Part shown: positions 49,066-60,125 of the stretch, one piece after another | How the letters are laid out: each line of letters starts with the position of its first letter | Numbering within the stretch: position 1 is the stretch's first letter | Source of the DNA: Monosporascus cannonballus | Taxonomy: Eukaryota; Ascomycota; Sordariomycetes; Xylariales | Length of the DNA: 64,000 nucleotides | Direction of reading: 5' to 3' | NCBI GenBank assembly: GCA_004154925.1 | Contig: QJNS01000102.1 | Coordinates: 62,001 to 126,000, forward strand | Notes under the pieces: model-generated | Seen by the model: only the letters and a program-made list of their open reading frames with translations | What the model was told of the DNA's origin: nothing | Databases searched by the model: none | Program-made: the position numbers and the translations under genes

Positions 49066-51230
49066 CTACGCGGCGAACCATACGTTGAGGCTGAGAGTCC
49101 TTTCAGACTCAACCCTGCCCTGAAAATGGCACATAACAGCCGCACCTCTGACCGAACCCACTTTGCTTCTTTCACTCGTGCATATTACATTTACACATTC
49201 ATCCTCGAAGCGCGTATTTGGATTCAATAGACCGTTCAGTCCTTCCACGGTAGCGAGCTCATCGTTCTCGATGATGTTTTTGAAATTCTCCTCGAACCTG
49301 TCGCGGGCGGCTGCACCGGCGCTGTTCTTCTCACGATGGCCAGTAAGGCTGCAGATGTAGGTCATCCACTCCTGGTGGTCACCCGACCGAAACTCCGGCC
49401 GGGCTATCACACAACAAATGAGGAACACGTCTTGGTTAATAGGCTGGGGAGACGATGTAAACTTTCGCAAGTCAACCTCGACACGCAGCGCGCATATGAA
49501 GTCATATTGGCCGACAAAGAAAGATCGCCGGAGAGGGTCCCAACAGGACCTGGGTGAAACAGCCCGGATTTCGTAGAATGACCCCTGGGTTTCTTTGCCC
49601 TCGTCCGGGAGGTGCACGTTCAATATATCTCTACTATATGCCTCCGAGAGCTCCGGGCTCAGGATTTTGGCAATGTACACGCGCTCCTCGTATACACCCT
49701 CGGCACCGATATCCCAGTCGAATAGGTCGTCGGCGTGCGATCGGACGTACTACAATATCCAGGGTCAGCAATTACTTCATAATGTTAATCCAGCGATTGC
49801 TTAGAAATTCCAAGTCGTGCTTCGGAACTGACTATTCAAAAGCCAAGACAGGCTTCAAAGGGAACCGGCAACTGTGAATGCTACTCACCACGTTATCGAC
49901 TTTCATGAGGCGTATGGCGAGCAGGCTAGCGAGCTCCGGGCCCGAGTGACGGCAGTCAAGGCACAATAGGTAGCGGCCGGCTTCTCGGTCGCACTTTAGC
50001 GTCACAGCATCGAATCGCAGCCCTCGATTCGTCAGGGTGTACTCGCCGCTGTACCGTACCGAGCGGATGCTGTGTTGGACATACGAGCCGGCGTGTGCGA
50101 ACTGTGACGGGGAGCTCGCCAGGATCCCATGGAGCGCCTGCCCCAAGTACGGTGAAGTCGGGGCCTTTTCTCCAGGAATGATCAGCCCGCCCCCGCGGAG
50201 TCGTTCGGCTTTCCACGCAAACAGCGATAGGTCCGCCGTCTGCCTGCAAATTTCTTCCTGCAGGCGGATGAAGGCTTTATCGCCCTCGCCGTATAGCAAC
50301 GCCATGTTAATATTGAAAATCCCGAGCAGAGAGTAGGCTCTGTCCTCCGTCTTCGTGGTCGTCCTATTCGCGGCCCACGACATCCGGCACTGCAGCAACT
50401 GGAGTTAGCAACCACTTTTCAAGCGGTCTTGGCAGTTGCCCAGAAGATGTAGTTAATTTTCAGGAGAACCGTCTCAGTTCGCACCGAAAGTGGAGGCAAA
50501 ATGCAAGAGGAACGAGAAAAATAACTATGGGTGTTACTCACCGCCACGGAGACCGACTGCAGAGGAGTCTTTTTCTTCAAAACGTTGGAGGGGATATTAG
50601 TTATGCTGCTAATTGCGTCCACAACTGCAATAAGTAGTATTAACGATTACTCCTTTCTAAACACTTGGCGATAGCTTGAGAATTTTGAGTCATATTGTCG
50701 AAAAGGGGAATCGATGCGTCCAGAATCTACTCACGACTCTCATTTGCCCCGTAATAATTCCAACCTGCGTCATAGAATTCGACGACTCTGGGGGCAACGA
50801 GCTCCTGCAGCGTCCAGCCTCGCATGAACCAGCGGCACCTGGCGAAGGAGGCAGAGCGTGCTTTGACGGTTTCCGGGCCCTTCATGGTCCTGACGCTCGG
50901 CAGATCCGACAGGTAAACGTAGCACACTCTCGCGTCCTCGTAGTACTGGAACATGGAGTTTATTGCCTCAGACAGTTCTGCGCTGCTGGATTTGTCAATA
51001 CAACACGTGTCGACCCAGGCGTACTTCAGACCGCTCCTGCGAGCCATCTGCACCGTTGACGCGATCTTTGCCCAACCCTTCCTCTTTTTGGCTGATTCCT
51101 CATCTTTGAACAGCTCAAAGGTAACCTCCTCATCTTCCCAAGTATGCGACAGGATCGCGTACGCGTCCTTCTGCGCGGTATGAGTGCTGAAGTATTTGAG
51201 CTTGAACGTGTCGGTGTCGATGAGGTACAT
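49066..51230 (-). CDS. HET-domain (heterokaryon incompatibility) protein, four exons
   Basis: I model exons 51230-50735, 50624-50542, 50389-49889 and 49749-49066, joined in phase to 587 residues. All three introns (110, 152 and 139 nt) start GTGAGT and end in CAG or TAG. The start MYLIDTDTFKLK fits the usual HET N-terminus. HET signatures are AILSHTW (residues 25-31), YAWVDTCCIDK (70-80) and RGWTLQEL (137-144). After them comes MSWAANRTTTKTEDRAYSLLGIF with LLYGEG, typical of the region that follows HET in this subfamily. The C-terminal ~230 residues show no NACHT, WD40 or other known domain. HET proteins trigger cell death when incompatible hyphae fuse, and some act in wider immunity-like responses; that is family knowledge. 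For intron 2 an alternative acceptor 9 nt upstream would add Leu-Leu-Gln. Confidence 0.88.
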
Positions 51231-51943
51231 GGTGGCGAAAATCTCCGAAAGATATGACAATGGCCCTCTGGGATCAAATTCACCGGATATGAAGTTCGTG
51301 GGGACAATTCCAGTGTAGGATTGACGTCTAGTCTAGCCACTTGGGCAGGGGCATGTTCTCAACAAGCTGTGGTGCTCCTAGAGTCAGCGGCGGGACTGAG
51401 TCTTCCCAACTGCATTCAGTCAGATCAACTGCTAGTTAGATTGGAGGCTCGCGAGAAAAGAAATAGCAGAATCTCATGAAATAACTTTAATCCCTGTGGA
51501 TCACGAAGAGATAAGGATGATTACTTCAATCCCTCGGTTGCGAATGAAAGGATATTACGTATTATATCTTGCACGGGTCTCAGCTGAAAGGCGTGGGGAC
51601 GATTTGCTGGACACCAGCTGAGAATCCGACTTGCCTAGTAGAATTTGAAGGAGATGTAGAGGTCGCTCGGGCTGAAATGGAGCTGTTTTAGGCAAGCAGG
51701 TGTGGGTCAGGCTATACACCATTGGATAGCCAGACGAAAGCGCGTTCGACAATTTAACTATTGGCTTTTTGGATTGTTATCAATCGCCGTCAAATTTCTC
51801 AGTACAGGGAGGAATATGTACATCCCATATATATATATCAGCAAAATATAGTACACAGAACAAAAAGCTCATAACGCATCCGGACATCCGTAAAACACCA
51901 AGAACGCCGATCTTATAATGTTGCGTACCGGGTTCGATGGAAA
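51231..51943. other. Upstream region of the HET gene
   Basis: Ordinary intergenic DNA between the HET start and a tiny minus-strand ORF. It should carry the HET promoter. I see no clear TATA box and no conserved element. Confidence 0.4.
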
Positions 51944-52024
51944 TTAACAACGAGGAGCGGGGGCAGCGAACGCAGCAGGGACTAAAGCTCCGGCGAAAAG
52001 AGCAACGCGGTGAAGGCTGGCCAT
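51944..52024 (-). CDS. Possible 26-residue secreted-peptide ORF or truncated secreted-protein start
   Basis: A short minus-strand frame reads MASLHRVALFAGALVPAAFA, then APAPRC and stop. The first 20 residues are an excellent fungal signal peptide, with a hydrophobic core and an AFA-type cleavage site. Only about six residues would remain after cleavage. It may be the first exon of a spliced gene, a decayed secreted-protein gene, or chance. I found no convincing donor or downstream exon on the minus strand. Confidence 0.35.
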   Translation of the reverse strand: MASLHRVALFAGALVPAAFAAPAPRC

Positions 52025-53058
52025 GTTGGTACTTGGATATCCTGACACTTGGTAGCTTGGACTGAGAGTTCTGGTCATTCTAGAATATCGCGAACAAGAG
52101 GGATCTGTCGGAACTTACATAGACATCTAGCCCTCTGTAGACGGCGTGCTATCGCCGCCGCCGCCGTGGTCTACTCACTATTTCTGAATGCGAAGTCGGA
52201 GGCACGCACCGCACTCTAGTTCGCATCTTAGACGACTTCCTGTTTTAGTATTAAAGGGTGAACTAAGCTGCCACGTCCGATGGGCGAAGACTCACACCAT
52301 GGAGAATAGGGAAGGAGAAGAGCCGTATAACGATATCTGCGTCGATGGGACAAGGTGCTCGTGGTGATGTGATATGAGAGTCCCTTAAAGCGGCGCTCGT
52401 AGAATGCCACCAGAAGAAGGGCATGTGGACTGCAGTGGCGTGGCGTTGCAACACATAAAGGAGAATATCAGCGATAAGGGGAACATCCTTGACAGCAGTA
52501 CGGGGACAGACACCGGAAAAGCTAATTGTCTCCGAGAGACGCAAGACCTCAAGAAACATTGCATAATATCGTGCGTGTGCTCCTTTCCCATGCAACGCGG
52601 AAGCTCAGTTCAAGGCTGATCTTGTCCCGGGGCTGTGAAGAGATCCGGATCTGCGCGCTCGCAGGCCCTAGTAACCCTTTGATCAACAGCTTCCAAACTT
52701 ACAAACTGTTTCCAAAGCCCTGGCCCCAGGTATTAGAGTAGAATAAATGGGGAGCTTCTCTGTAGCAGGGCTTGACGCCGAGAGACAAGGCATTATATGA
52801 CACCTAAATCTCATTGACTAGAACAGAGACTCAATCTGTTGTCATCGATTCCCAGGCCAATCAAGCTATTCACCATCAACTTATTCGGCCACGACCTGCA
52901 GTCAATAAACCCCCAGCATAGGAAATAACCGCCATTTAGCAGCCTGAGAATGAGATCAAGAATTCCTTATGTGGGGTTTTCTGGAATGGGACAAGACCTC
53001 AGCACATAGAACCGGAAAGGTCCATTCCCGGACTGGCTTTTCCGGCAAGATCTATATC
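52025..53058. other. Intergenic, no supported gene
   Basis: About 1 kb of ordinary composition. Frames such as 52263-52595 on the minus strand lack an ATG and resemble nothing I know. A GCC-type triplet run (GCCGCCGCCGCCG) occurs at about 52155-52167. Nothing else is supported. Confidence 0.4.
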
Positions 53059-53657
53059 TAGGGTTTGCAACTACCCACCCACGGATACCCACGACTGTAG
53101 GTACCCACCGGTGGGTGGTCTTAACATCTTTTCCAAAAATCCCTACGATTACCTACTTACGAATTACTTACCTATAGGTGCTTATAAGTGGAAACTTTTA
53201 CTTATAACAAAATAATACGGAACTTAAATCGAAAACGTAATCGATTTAACAGGTATCTACCGTACTTAACCATATAATTGTTTAAGTACCTACGAATGGT
53301 TATTATAGGTAAAATGAAATTACTTACGCACTCTTATTACTGTCGGACCTAGCCGAAGGCCCATATAAATGGGACCATCAGTTGCACCACTTATCGGACC
53401 ACCTACGGTCACTTTCGACAGTTATCCCTCATAGCTACAGTTGATTTTCCATGTATTTAAGGAGGCTTCGCCGTCCTCTCTTTCCAGCTAGGACCTCTTG
53501 GAGGGCAGAGCCTGATAATAAAGCTTCTTCAGTTGTATATGCTTCAGTGTGTGATGTCAGGGTCTCATAATTACTTACCTACTAGTAGTTAATAAGGGTG
53601 TGTACGTAACTCGTAGGTGGAAATTTCAGCGTGGTTAGGTAAGTAGTACAAACCCTA
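53059..53657. mobile_element. Second nonautonomous hAT-like element (599 bp)
   Basis: The ends TAGGGTTTGCAACTACCC (53059) and, inverted from 53657, TAGGGTTTGTACTAC are terminal inverted repeats. The reverse complement of this unit aligns with the split copy at 38605-45852 over both ends, including ATTATTCGTAGGTACTTAAA-like and ACCACGCTGAAATTTCC-like blocks. The central ~200 bp differ. Subterminal GTGGGT/ACCCAC motifs occur at the left end. Flanking 8-mers match only loosely (ATCTATAT with ATCCGTAG if one base is shifted), so the duplication has decayed or my boundary is one base off. The inner third is AT-rich, suggesting partial RIP. It has no coding capacity. Confidence 0.78.
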
Positions 53658-56147
53658 ATCCGTAGTAATATGGCTCCGTCTGTTAAAACTAATCGGTTAT
53701 AGAAGAGCCATCCTACCCGGGCTATAGTTTACTTTGCTGCCATAATTTACCAATTGCCGATATGGGGCGAAGATTGACTCTTGGGCAGAACAAGACGGCG
53801 GCCTTTTGCTTTTACGCGTAGCTTTTCTATGTATACCTAGACAGATTTGTGTTACAGGTATGTCATTATACCTACAATACATCGTTTTCTCTCTATACTG
53901 AAGATATCTAGTTATTGTAACCTAGACCCACTTAGCGCCCCCAAATCATGATAACTCCTATACATATAACCCACATGAGGCTTCACGGTGCCCCGTCAGC
54001 CATTTCACTTCCACTTCGCCTATAAATCGAGCGAACCGCTTTATGCCACTCATATGCCACACCAATTCAAAATATTAAGTCTTTTTAAGGCTTGATCAGC
54101 ATTTTCAAGTATGGCGTTGATTCATCACAAATCTACAGCTTGCCAAATAGAAACAACATTAATAGCACCTCTGCCCTGGTTCAAGAAGGGCGTTATGCAG
54201 TACCACCGAAGGTTTAACGGAATATTAAATGGTGTGCAGGCATTAATGCTGCTGGGAAAGTATTGTTTACTTACAGGCAAGCTCGTCGCTGGTAAGGTGC
54301 TTAGGAAAAGCAATGTATATCTGGGATAGGGGCGTCTCGTGAAGAAGGAGAAGTATAACCTAAGTCCTCCGGAGTCAACTAAGCACAACAGTAACGAAAC
54401 TGCTTTCGACATTAGCCTAAGATGGAAATCAGGTCCATTAATACTGTTTTGACTAACTCGATTCATTTGATTGCCGATACAACCCAAATTTCAAGAGCAC
54501 CGACTAGACCTGTTGCTGTCGTGCTCAATGGGCGCCCCAGGCGATACCGGTTATGAAAACGCACATGGGCGCCGGCCCAATTCTGAGTCTCAGCAGGCCC
54601 TCGGGGAGAACTCAGCCGTAATTACAATCGGTACTTACTAGGATGTAGTAGCAGTAGTTGTGTTTGATGGGGATTGCTCAACCCCCCTTAGGGTGTCGCG
54701 CCGTGAGGGTTATATAGTAAGTGCATAGCCAGCAGGGCAAGCCCGGATGCACCTACTTCACGGCACACCTCCCAGGGCCAGTTGTCATATCCGTCTCCAC
54801 CGATTGTCCTCGTTTCACCGGCAAATCCTACGGTACAACCGCGAGTCCCGAAGCCTCGGCACCTGCCTACAGGTCTGCGACATCAACTTCGAGAACCTGC
54901 TGTGCACTACCCTCACTGGGTCGTAGGGAGAAAACAGCGCGGACTGCCGATTAGGCACCACGTCTTCGGATATGATCTGCTAGATGGGTCTCTATGTACT
55001 TGGAATAAAATTCTTACATTAGCGCGCCCTCATGCCTTAATGGAGGCTCTGGAGCGACGGTTCCGCGGCCGCTCCCGCGGCGTTATATACTACTACAACA
55101 ACAACAACAATCCCCATTAGACTTCGGGACGTTCTTCTTGTGTCATCATACGCGCCATGCCAATACCTAATGTGAGGTCAAATACTGAGATCGTACAACA
55201 ATTCAAATGAGCTAGTACGGCTGCCGGTAGTAAATAACTTGTTATCTGTCAGCCTGACTCGCCAGTGGAAAAGGAGCCGGGTGCACCTCACTCTTGATCT
55301 GGCGGGCGGATGCTGGGAGAAATGATACCGAATATTAGGAGGCGTATCGTCAAGAACCGTGCACCATAGCCCAAGGATGCAGTCTAAATCGGTTCCGCAG
55401 GGCTCCTACTAAATATAACTCGGGGACTGAGTAGTCATGCCGTCATGCCCCTCCTAGACCTTTCTCCGGATATCAGCAACTCAATCTTTCTTGGAGAGAG
55501 CACGCCCGCAGCACTAAGGTACAGATGCGGGACAGTGTACTTGCCATATGACTCCTAATGAAGCTCCATAAGGTTGGTGACGTTGGGGTATATGTTACAC
55601 CAGTATGTGTTATGCCGTACCTTCCAATAAGCTACGCCCCTCCTGTGACCCTTGACCGTGCGCGGTGAGCTTCTCTGGAACATCTGGCCGAATAAACTTT
55701 GTAGCGATGAAAAGGGGAATAGCTTAGGACGAAACTAAGGCAGATCTAAAAGGGAAATGTACAAGAGAAAATCACAACCTCCATAACATCTCTCCCCATC
55801 TCTTCCCCTTATCCCACCACCACGACATCTTCACTCTTCCATAAACTTGCTCATCGCGCCACAGAAATAGCAACCATCACCACGACCATCACTATCGAGT
55901 AAGATATTTGCATTATTACCCGGAAAAAGCTATTACTGGTTGCCGGTCGGCTTCGAGTCCTTCTCTATACTAAACCTCTTCCAAGACATCTCCACTTTCC
56001 CCCTGAAGTTGCACGTTGCATCGTCAAAAACAACAAACGACCCCCACCTCAGCACTATCCCGCAAGACCTTTTCCGTTATTACTCGGAGAAAGGCTATCA
56101 CCCACTACCTCGCCCCTTTGAGCCCTTCTTCTTGTCCAAATTGCATC
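53658..56147. other. Intergenic region, no convincing gene
   Basis: About 2.5 kb of ordinary composition. An ATG-started 72-codon frame at 54111-54329 (+) and an overlapping antisense frame have no family signature. A short (CAA)n tract lies at about 55096-55110. The last 400 bp before the next gene are pyrimidine-rich with CACCACCACGAC and ACCATCACCACGACCATC segments, as in fungal promoters and leaders. A GTAAGA at about 55899 could be the donor of a 5' leader intron. None of these is certain. Confidence 0.4.
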
Positions 56148-57749
56148 ATGAATTCCGAGAGTATTATCGAGGAAAGACCAGCGTTGGCGAGTTTAAAAAA
56201 CCCCGAACGCGATGTCGACTGGTCTTCCGGTAATGGCATCGTCAATCCCTTCGGCGCCAACCCGGAAGTAGTGTATAGAAGAAGTGGTGCAGCGGTGTCT
56301 GGCACTCTGCTCGGGGACACCGTGTCCTTGAGCGCCCATCATCTTGCTGTGGCTCAGGAGGGACCGGCGCCACCCCTCGAAGCCCCGGACTGGGACAAGC
56401 TCTTCGAAAACTATGCCCGCGATCACGCCCAGGAGCAGTCGGTTGAAGATTCCTCACAAATGTCGCAACCAACTGCTCCAACAGGCGTTACCGTAGGCCC
56501 GCAACTTTACACCCCTCCCTCCAGTATAAACTCCAATACCCAGCCTCCATCCCCCCTGGGTAAATATTTCCCTGCATCGACCCAGGAGCCTGTCTCGGGA
56601 TCTCTTTTGACTGACCCCCAACTCTTTGCCTTTGACCGTGCGGTAGGTGCCCAACAACCGGCCACCCCTCCCACCGATGGGCACTCCAAGACTCAACCTC
56701 CAAATCACCCAGACGAAGCTTCTTTGGCAGATGTGCATGATCCTGTCGTGAGATCTATTTTGGTGCAATCACCAATTCCCTTCTTTGACCATGGTGCGGG
56801 CGCTCAACCATTTGCCATACCTCCCTCTAGTGGAAACTCCGAGACCCGACCTCCAAATCTCATGGGTGAATGTTTTCCTGCACTTTCCCAGGATCCTGTC
56901 TTAGAATCTCCTTTGATGGACCCCCAGCTTGCGTTCGACATGGATCTCCAGTTCAACGCCTTGGACTATGGAGTAGGTGCTCAACCAGCCGCCATCATTC
57001 CCTCGAGCGGAAGCTCAGAGACTCAGTCCCCAAATTCCCCGGGTGAAGACTTTCTTGCAGATTGGCATGGTACTGTCTCGGACTATCATTTCTTGGATAG
57101 CCCATTTCCTGTCCTTGACCATGGGGTAAACTCCCAAACACAGCTGACATCGGGCATTGCGCAGTCCGGAGTCCAACCACCTCACCTCGCGAGTGAAGCT
57201 CAAGACATGTGGAGCGCGACGGATATTTCTGTGGGAGATCTCCAATCCCCAACTTGGCTCCCTGGACAAATGCTTCAGCAACACGCACCTCTCTCTCAAG
57301 GCAATAACTACATGGGCCAGTTACACAACGTACCCCAGAAAGACAATACCCCATGCTATGCACCACAAGGTTCGTTCTTGCCGAACGGAGTGGCCCTCCC
57401 TCCCCAGGGACCCCAGTTGGACGGAGACGCTTCGGTCCAAGGCCACCCTGTCCCACTGGACCCTAACTCACGAGATGGTATAATGCAGCGAGTCTATGTC
57501 GACCCCAAAGACGGCGACACATTATACATCCTCGATAAAACCGCGCGCCAAGCTCCTGGTCAAGCCGGAGGGGTGGTGAGGGACCTGCTGCCCATGGAGG
57601 GCGTCAGGCTGACGAAGCACCACCCACACGCCCTCCCGATTGTCATTGAATGTTGGCTTCAAAGCCGTAGGAACCAGAGGAAGCTCGCGAAGTCGAGGCG
57701 ACAGAACGGAGGGAAGTGGCAGGTCCGCGTTGCCGAACCTAGCGCCTAG
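56148..57749 (+). CDS. 533-residue Pro/Ser/Gln-rich repeat protein, unknown function
   Basis: The frame is open upstream to 56016 without an ATG, so I place the start at the first ATG, 56148, giving 533 residues. Residues about 116-326 hold four degenerate tandem repeats of 50-60 residues. Their consensus is roughly V-G-A-Q-x-x-x-x-P-P-S-S-G-x-S-x-T-Q-P-P-N-x-P-G-E, then F-x-A-x-x-x-D-P-V and L-D-x-G. The rest is rich in Gln, Pro and Gly and probably disordered. The C-terminal ~100 residues look folded (VYVDPKDGDTLYILDK) and end in a basic cluster SRRNQRKLAKSRR (506-518) that could be a nuclear signal. No signal peptide, membrane segment or zinc cluster is seen. A nuclear or scaffolding role is only a guess. 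An upstream exon is possible. Confidence 0.65.
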   Translation: MNSESIIEERPALASLKNPERDVDWSSGNGIVNPFGANPEVVYRRSGAAVSGTLLGDTVSLSAHHLAVAQEGPAPPLEAPDWDKLFENYARDHAQEQSVEDSSQMSQPTAPTGVTVGPQLYTPPSSINSNTQPPSPLGKYFPASTQEPVSGSLLTDPQLFAFDRAVGAQQPATPPTDGHSKTQPPNHPDEASLADVHDPVVRSILVQSPIPFFDHGAGAQPFAIPPSSGNSETRPPNLMGECFPALSQDPVLESPLMDPQLAFDMDLQFNALDYGVGAQPAAIIPSSGSSETQSPNSPGEDFLADWHGTVSDYHFLDSPFPVLDHGVNSQTQLTSGIAQSGVQPPHLASEAQDMWSATDISVGDLQSPTWLPGQMLQQHAPLSQGNNYMGQLHNVPQKDNTPCYAPQGSFLPNGVALPPQGPQLDGDASVQGHPVPLDPNSRDGIMQRVYVDPKDGDTLYILDKTARQAPGQAGGVVRDLLPMEGVRLTKHHPHALPIVIECWLQSRRNQRKLAKSRRQNGGKWQVRVAEPSA

Positions 57750-58620
57750 GCGTTCTAGACATCATGGGCAATGACGCGATTACGACTTTACGATTTTACG
57801 ACTTGCTTGCACGATACGCCGACTTTGCAGACTTGTTCACGAAAGATTCACCCACGGCCCCCGGCCCCCGCCCCTCATCGAGAGCGCGGACGTTAGTACG
57901 GATTGGTTGCACAAAAAGAAGGGGAAAAAAAAGAAAAAAAAAACCCCCCATCCATACAAAAGGTCAACCTCACCTTCCCTATTTCTCGTGCTTCGTTTCT
58001 TCCCTTTTCTCCTTCTCCTATCCGTTTTGGATATCTTTTCACTCTTTCGGTTCGAGACATATTGATTCAGTTGCACCGGCCGACATTCAGGGTTGTGGAA
58101 GCACAACATGAATAAGCCACATATCACATATTCCGGGCCCCACATATCGATTTGCTACAGGGCGCACTGCTGTATGTACCCGAGCCTGGCCCCTACCTGC
58201 ACTGTAACTTAGGAATCTGGCTCCTGGGCCCCTGCATAACCCCCCCCCCCCCCCCCCCCGGCCCCAAAATTCCCAAGCCAGCGGATGCTCGACCAGGTGC
58301 ATAGAGCAAGGCTTGCCGGTCACATCCCCCCATCCCAATCCGCAGCCTTATGGGTGTAGAACAGTGCTGGACTCGGGGCTAAAAACCGCCCTACCGGGAG
58401 CTAGAGGTACATGCATACCGCATACCTTATGCCTGTATGTCCCTCTAAAAAGGCAACAACCACTCCATCGATGGTTTCGGGAACATCCGGCCTCTTTGTC
58501 TCACTGAATGGCGGCTCTTTTCTCCCCAACGACGATGCCTTCTTATCTCGAAACGATATAGCATTATTCATCCGGCTTCTTTTATTTTCGATTTTATGTT
58601 TAATCTCATACTTCCTTGTC
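57750..58620. other. Intergenic region upstream of the zinc transporter
   Basis: About 870 bp that should hold the 3' end of the repeat-protein gene and the transporter promoter. It has a purine-rich AAAAAGAAGGGGAAAAAAAAG-type tract at about 57913-57942 and a 20-base run of C at 58240-58259. Both are likely slippage-prone. No gene is supported. Confidence 0.5.
58240..58259. repeat. Homopolymer run of 20 C
   Basis: An uninterrupted run of cytosines (58240-58259) ends in CGGCCCC. It lies about 360 bp before the transporter start. Long C runs are unstable and often miscounted in assemblies, and could form i-motif or G-quadruplex-prone structures; the latter is general knowledge, not shown here. 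Confidence 0.9.
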
Positions 58621-60125
58621 ATGGAGGTCCCTGGACTGAGAGGTACGTCATACTTCCTGGGGGTGTCATCGTGCCTCTTGAAGGCTCAATACGCGCATAC
58701 GTGCTTACGCTGGAACCCCCCCCCTCTCCCCTAGATACTTCCTGGTCCTCTATACCAACCGAAGTACTGCTTGCCGAGCTCTCCAGACGACAAGAGGAGG
58801 CCGGAGGAGGCGACGACAAGCAGAGACCAGCCTGCGGGTCGAGGGAGAGAGGCGCCTACGATACCCCCCTCCACGTCTTCGCTCTGTTCTTGATTCTCCT
58901 TCTCAGCACCGTCGCATGCGGTTTCCCCCTCTTCTCCCGTCGAAGCTCCAAGGGCCGTCGAACCAGCTATACCATCTTCCTCTGCCAGCACTTCGGCACC
59001 GGCGTCTTGATTGCCACGGCCTTCGTCCACCTCCTTCCCACAGCGTTTACCTCCCTCACCGACCCATGCCTTCCGTATGCCTTCAGCGAAGGATACAAGC
59101 CAATGGCCGGCGTCGTGGCTATGGTGTCGACCCTGGTAGTCGTGGCACTGGAATCATACTTGACCACGAGAGGCGCCGGACACTCGCATTCGCACAATCA
59201 CGAGTGGGACTCGGACGACGAGGCGGCAGCGGAGGAACGACCAGAGGACGATGAGATTCGTGCGAAAGTAGGCGTGAACGGTGGTATGGCCGCAAGAAGA
59301 CAAGATAATCATCGACCGGTAGATATTGCCTTGGATGACCTCGGAGCGAGCCGAGGATTGATGGCCGATGTTTCCCCTCTCCCTACCTCGACGCCGAGAA
59401 TCGTACGCCCGGTAAACGGCAAGGCGTCTCACGGACCTAGACAACACAGTCGACATGAAATTAGCGATGGAGAGGACGACGAGGACGACGATCTGGTCAT
59501 GAACCTAGAGGAACTCGACACGACCACGGCCGACGAGGCAGAATCCCTCGCGCGACCTCAGAACCGGAGGAGTTCCTCCCCGCGGCGGCAGTCCGAGTCG
59601 GCCGTCTCCCAAGCACCTCCGAGTCCCGAAGAGCAGAAACGCCAGATGCTGCAGTGTCTGCTGCTGGAGGCGGGAATCCTCTTCCATAGCGTCTTCATCG
59701 GCATGGCGGTGTCGGTGGCGACGGGCCCGCCATTTGTGGTCTTCCTGGTCGCCATCGCGTTCCACCAGACGTTCGAGGGTCTGGCGTTAGGGTCGCGCAT
59801 CGCCGCCATCCCGTTCCCGCGCCGCTCCCTGCGGCCGTGGCTCATGGTGCTGGCCTACGGCACCACGACCCCCCTCGGTCAGGCCATCGGGCTCGGTATC
59901 CACACCATGTACGACCCGCGCAGCCAGACGGGGCTATTGATGGTGGGCTTCATGAACGCCATCTCGAGCGGCCTGCTGCTCTTCGCCGGCCTCGTTCAGC
60001 TGCTCGCCGAGGACTTCCTGACCGAGAAGAGCTACAAGTCCCTCAAGGGCAAGCAGCGCCGTCACGCGGGACTCGCCGTCCTAACCGGCGCCGGCCTCAT
60101 GGCTCTCGTTGGCGCTTTTGCTTAG
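58621..60125 (+). CDS. ZIP-family zinc transporter, two exons
   Basis: Model: exon 1 58621-58642 (MEVPGLR plus one base), intron 58643-58734 (GTACGT...CCCTAG, with a long pyrimidine tract), exon 2 58735-60125, giving 470 residues. The unspliced frame is also open from an ATG at 58596, but the intron borders and matching phase favour splicing. Eight membrane segments lie at about 52-74, 86-110, 130-150, 319-338, 341-365, 374-396, 407-429 and 452-470. The His-rich HSHSHNH (157-163) opens a long acidic loop, about 157-310, between segments 3 and 4. Segments 4 and 5 carry the ZIP metal-site motifs HSVFIG (325-330) and HQTFEG (351-356). It should import zinc, perhaps also iron, into the cytosol. 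Resemblance is to fungal Zrt1/Zrt2-type proteins, but plasma-membrane versus vacuolar location is not settled. Confidence 0.92.
58643..58734 (+). other. Intron of the zinc transporter gene
   Basis: A 92-nt intron with donor GTACGT, a possible branch site GCTTAC about 25 nt before the end, and acceptor CCCCTCTCCCCTAG. It lacks in-frame stops in the coding frame, so reading through it gives a longer but probably artificial N-terminus. Length and signals are normal for ascomycete introns. Confidence 0.75.

Noticed and set aside
55074..55115. NotI-like GCGGCCGC palindrome and (CAA)n tract as a structured RNA
   Set aside because: A single palindrome and a short microsatellite do not support an RNA gene.
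58596..58620. Upstream ATG giving a 509-residue transporter
   Set aside because: The resulting N-terminus would be translated through a sequence with strong splice signals; the spliced 470-residue model fits the family better.
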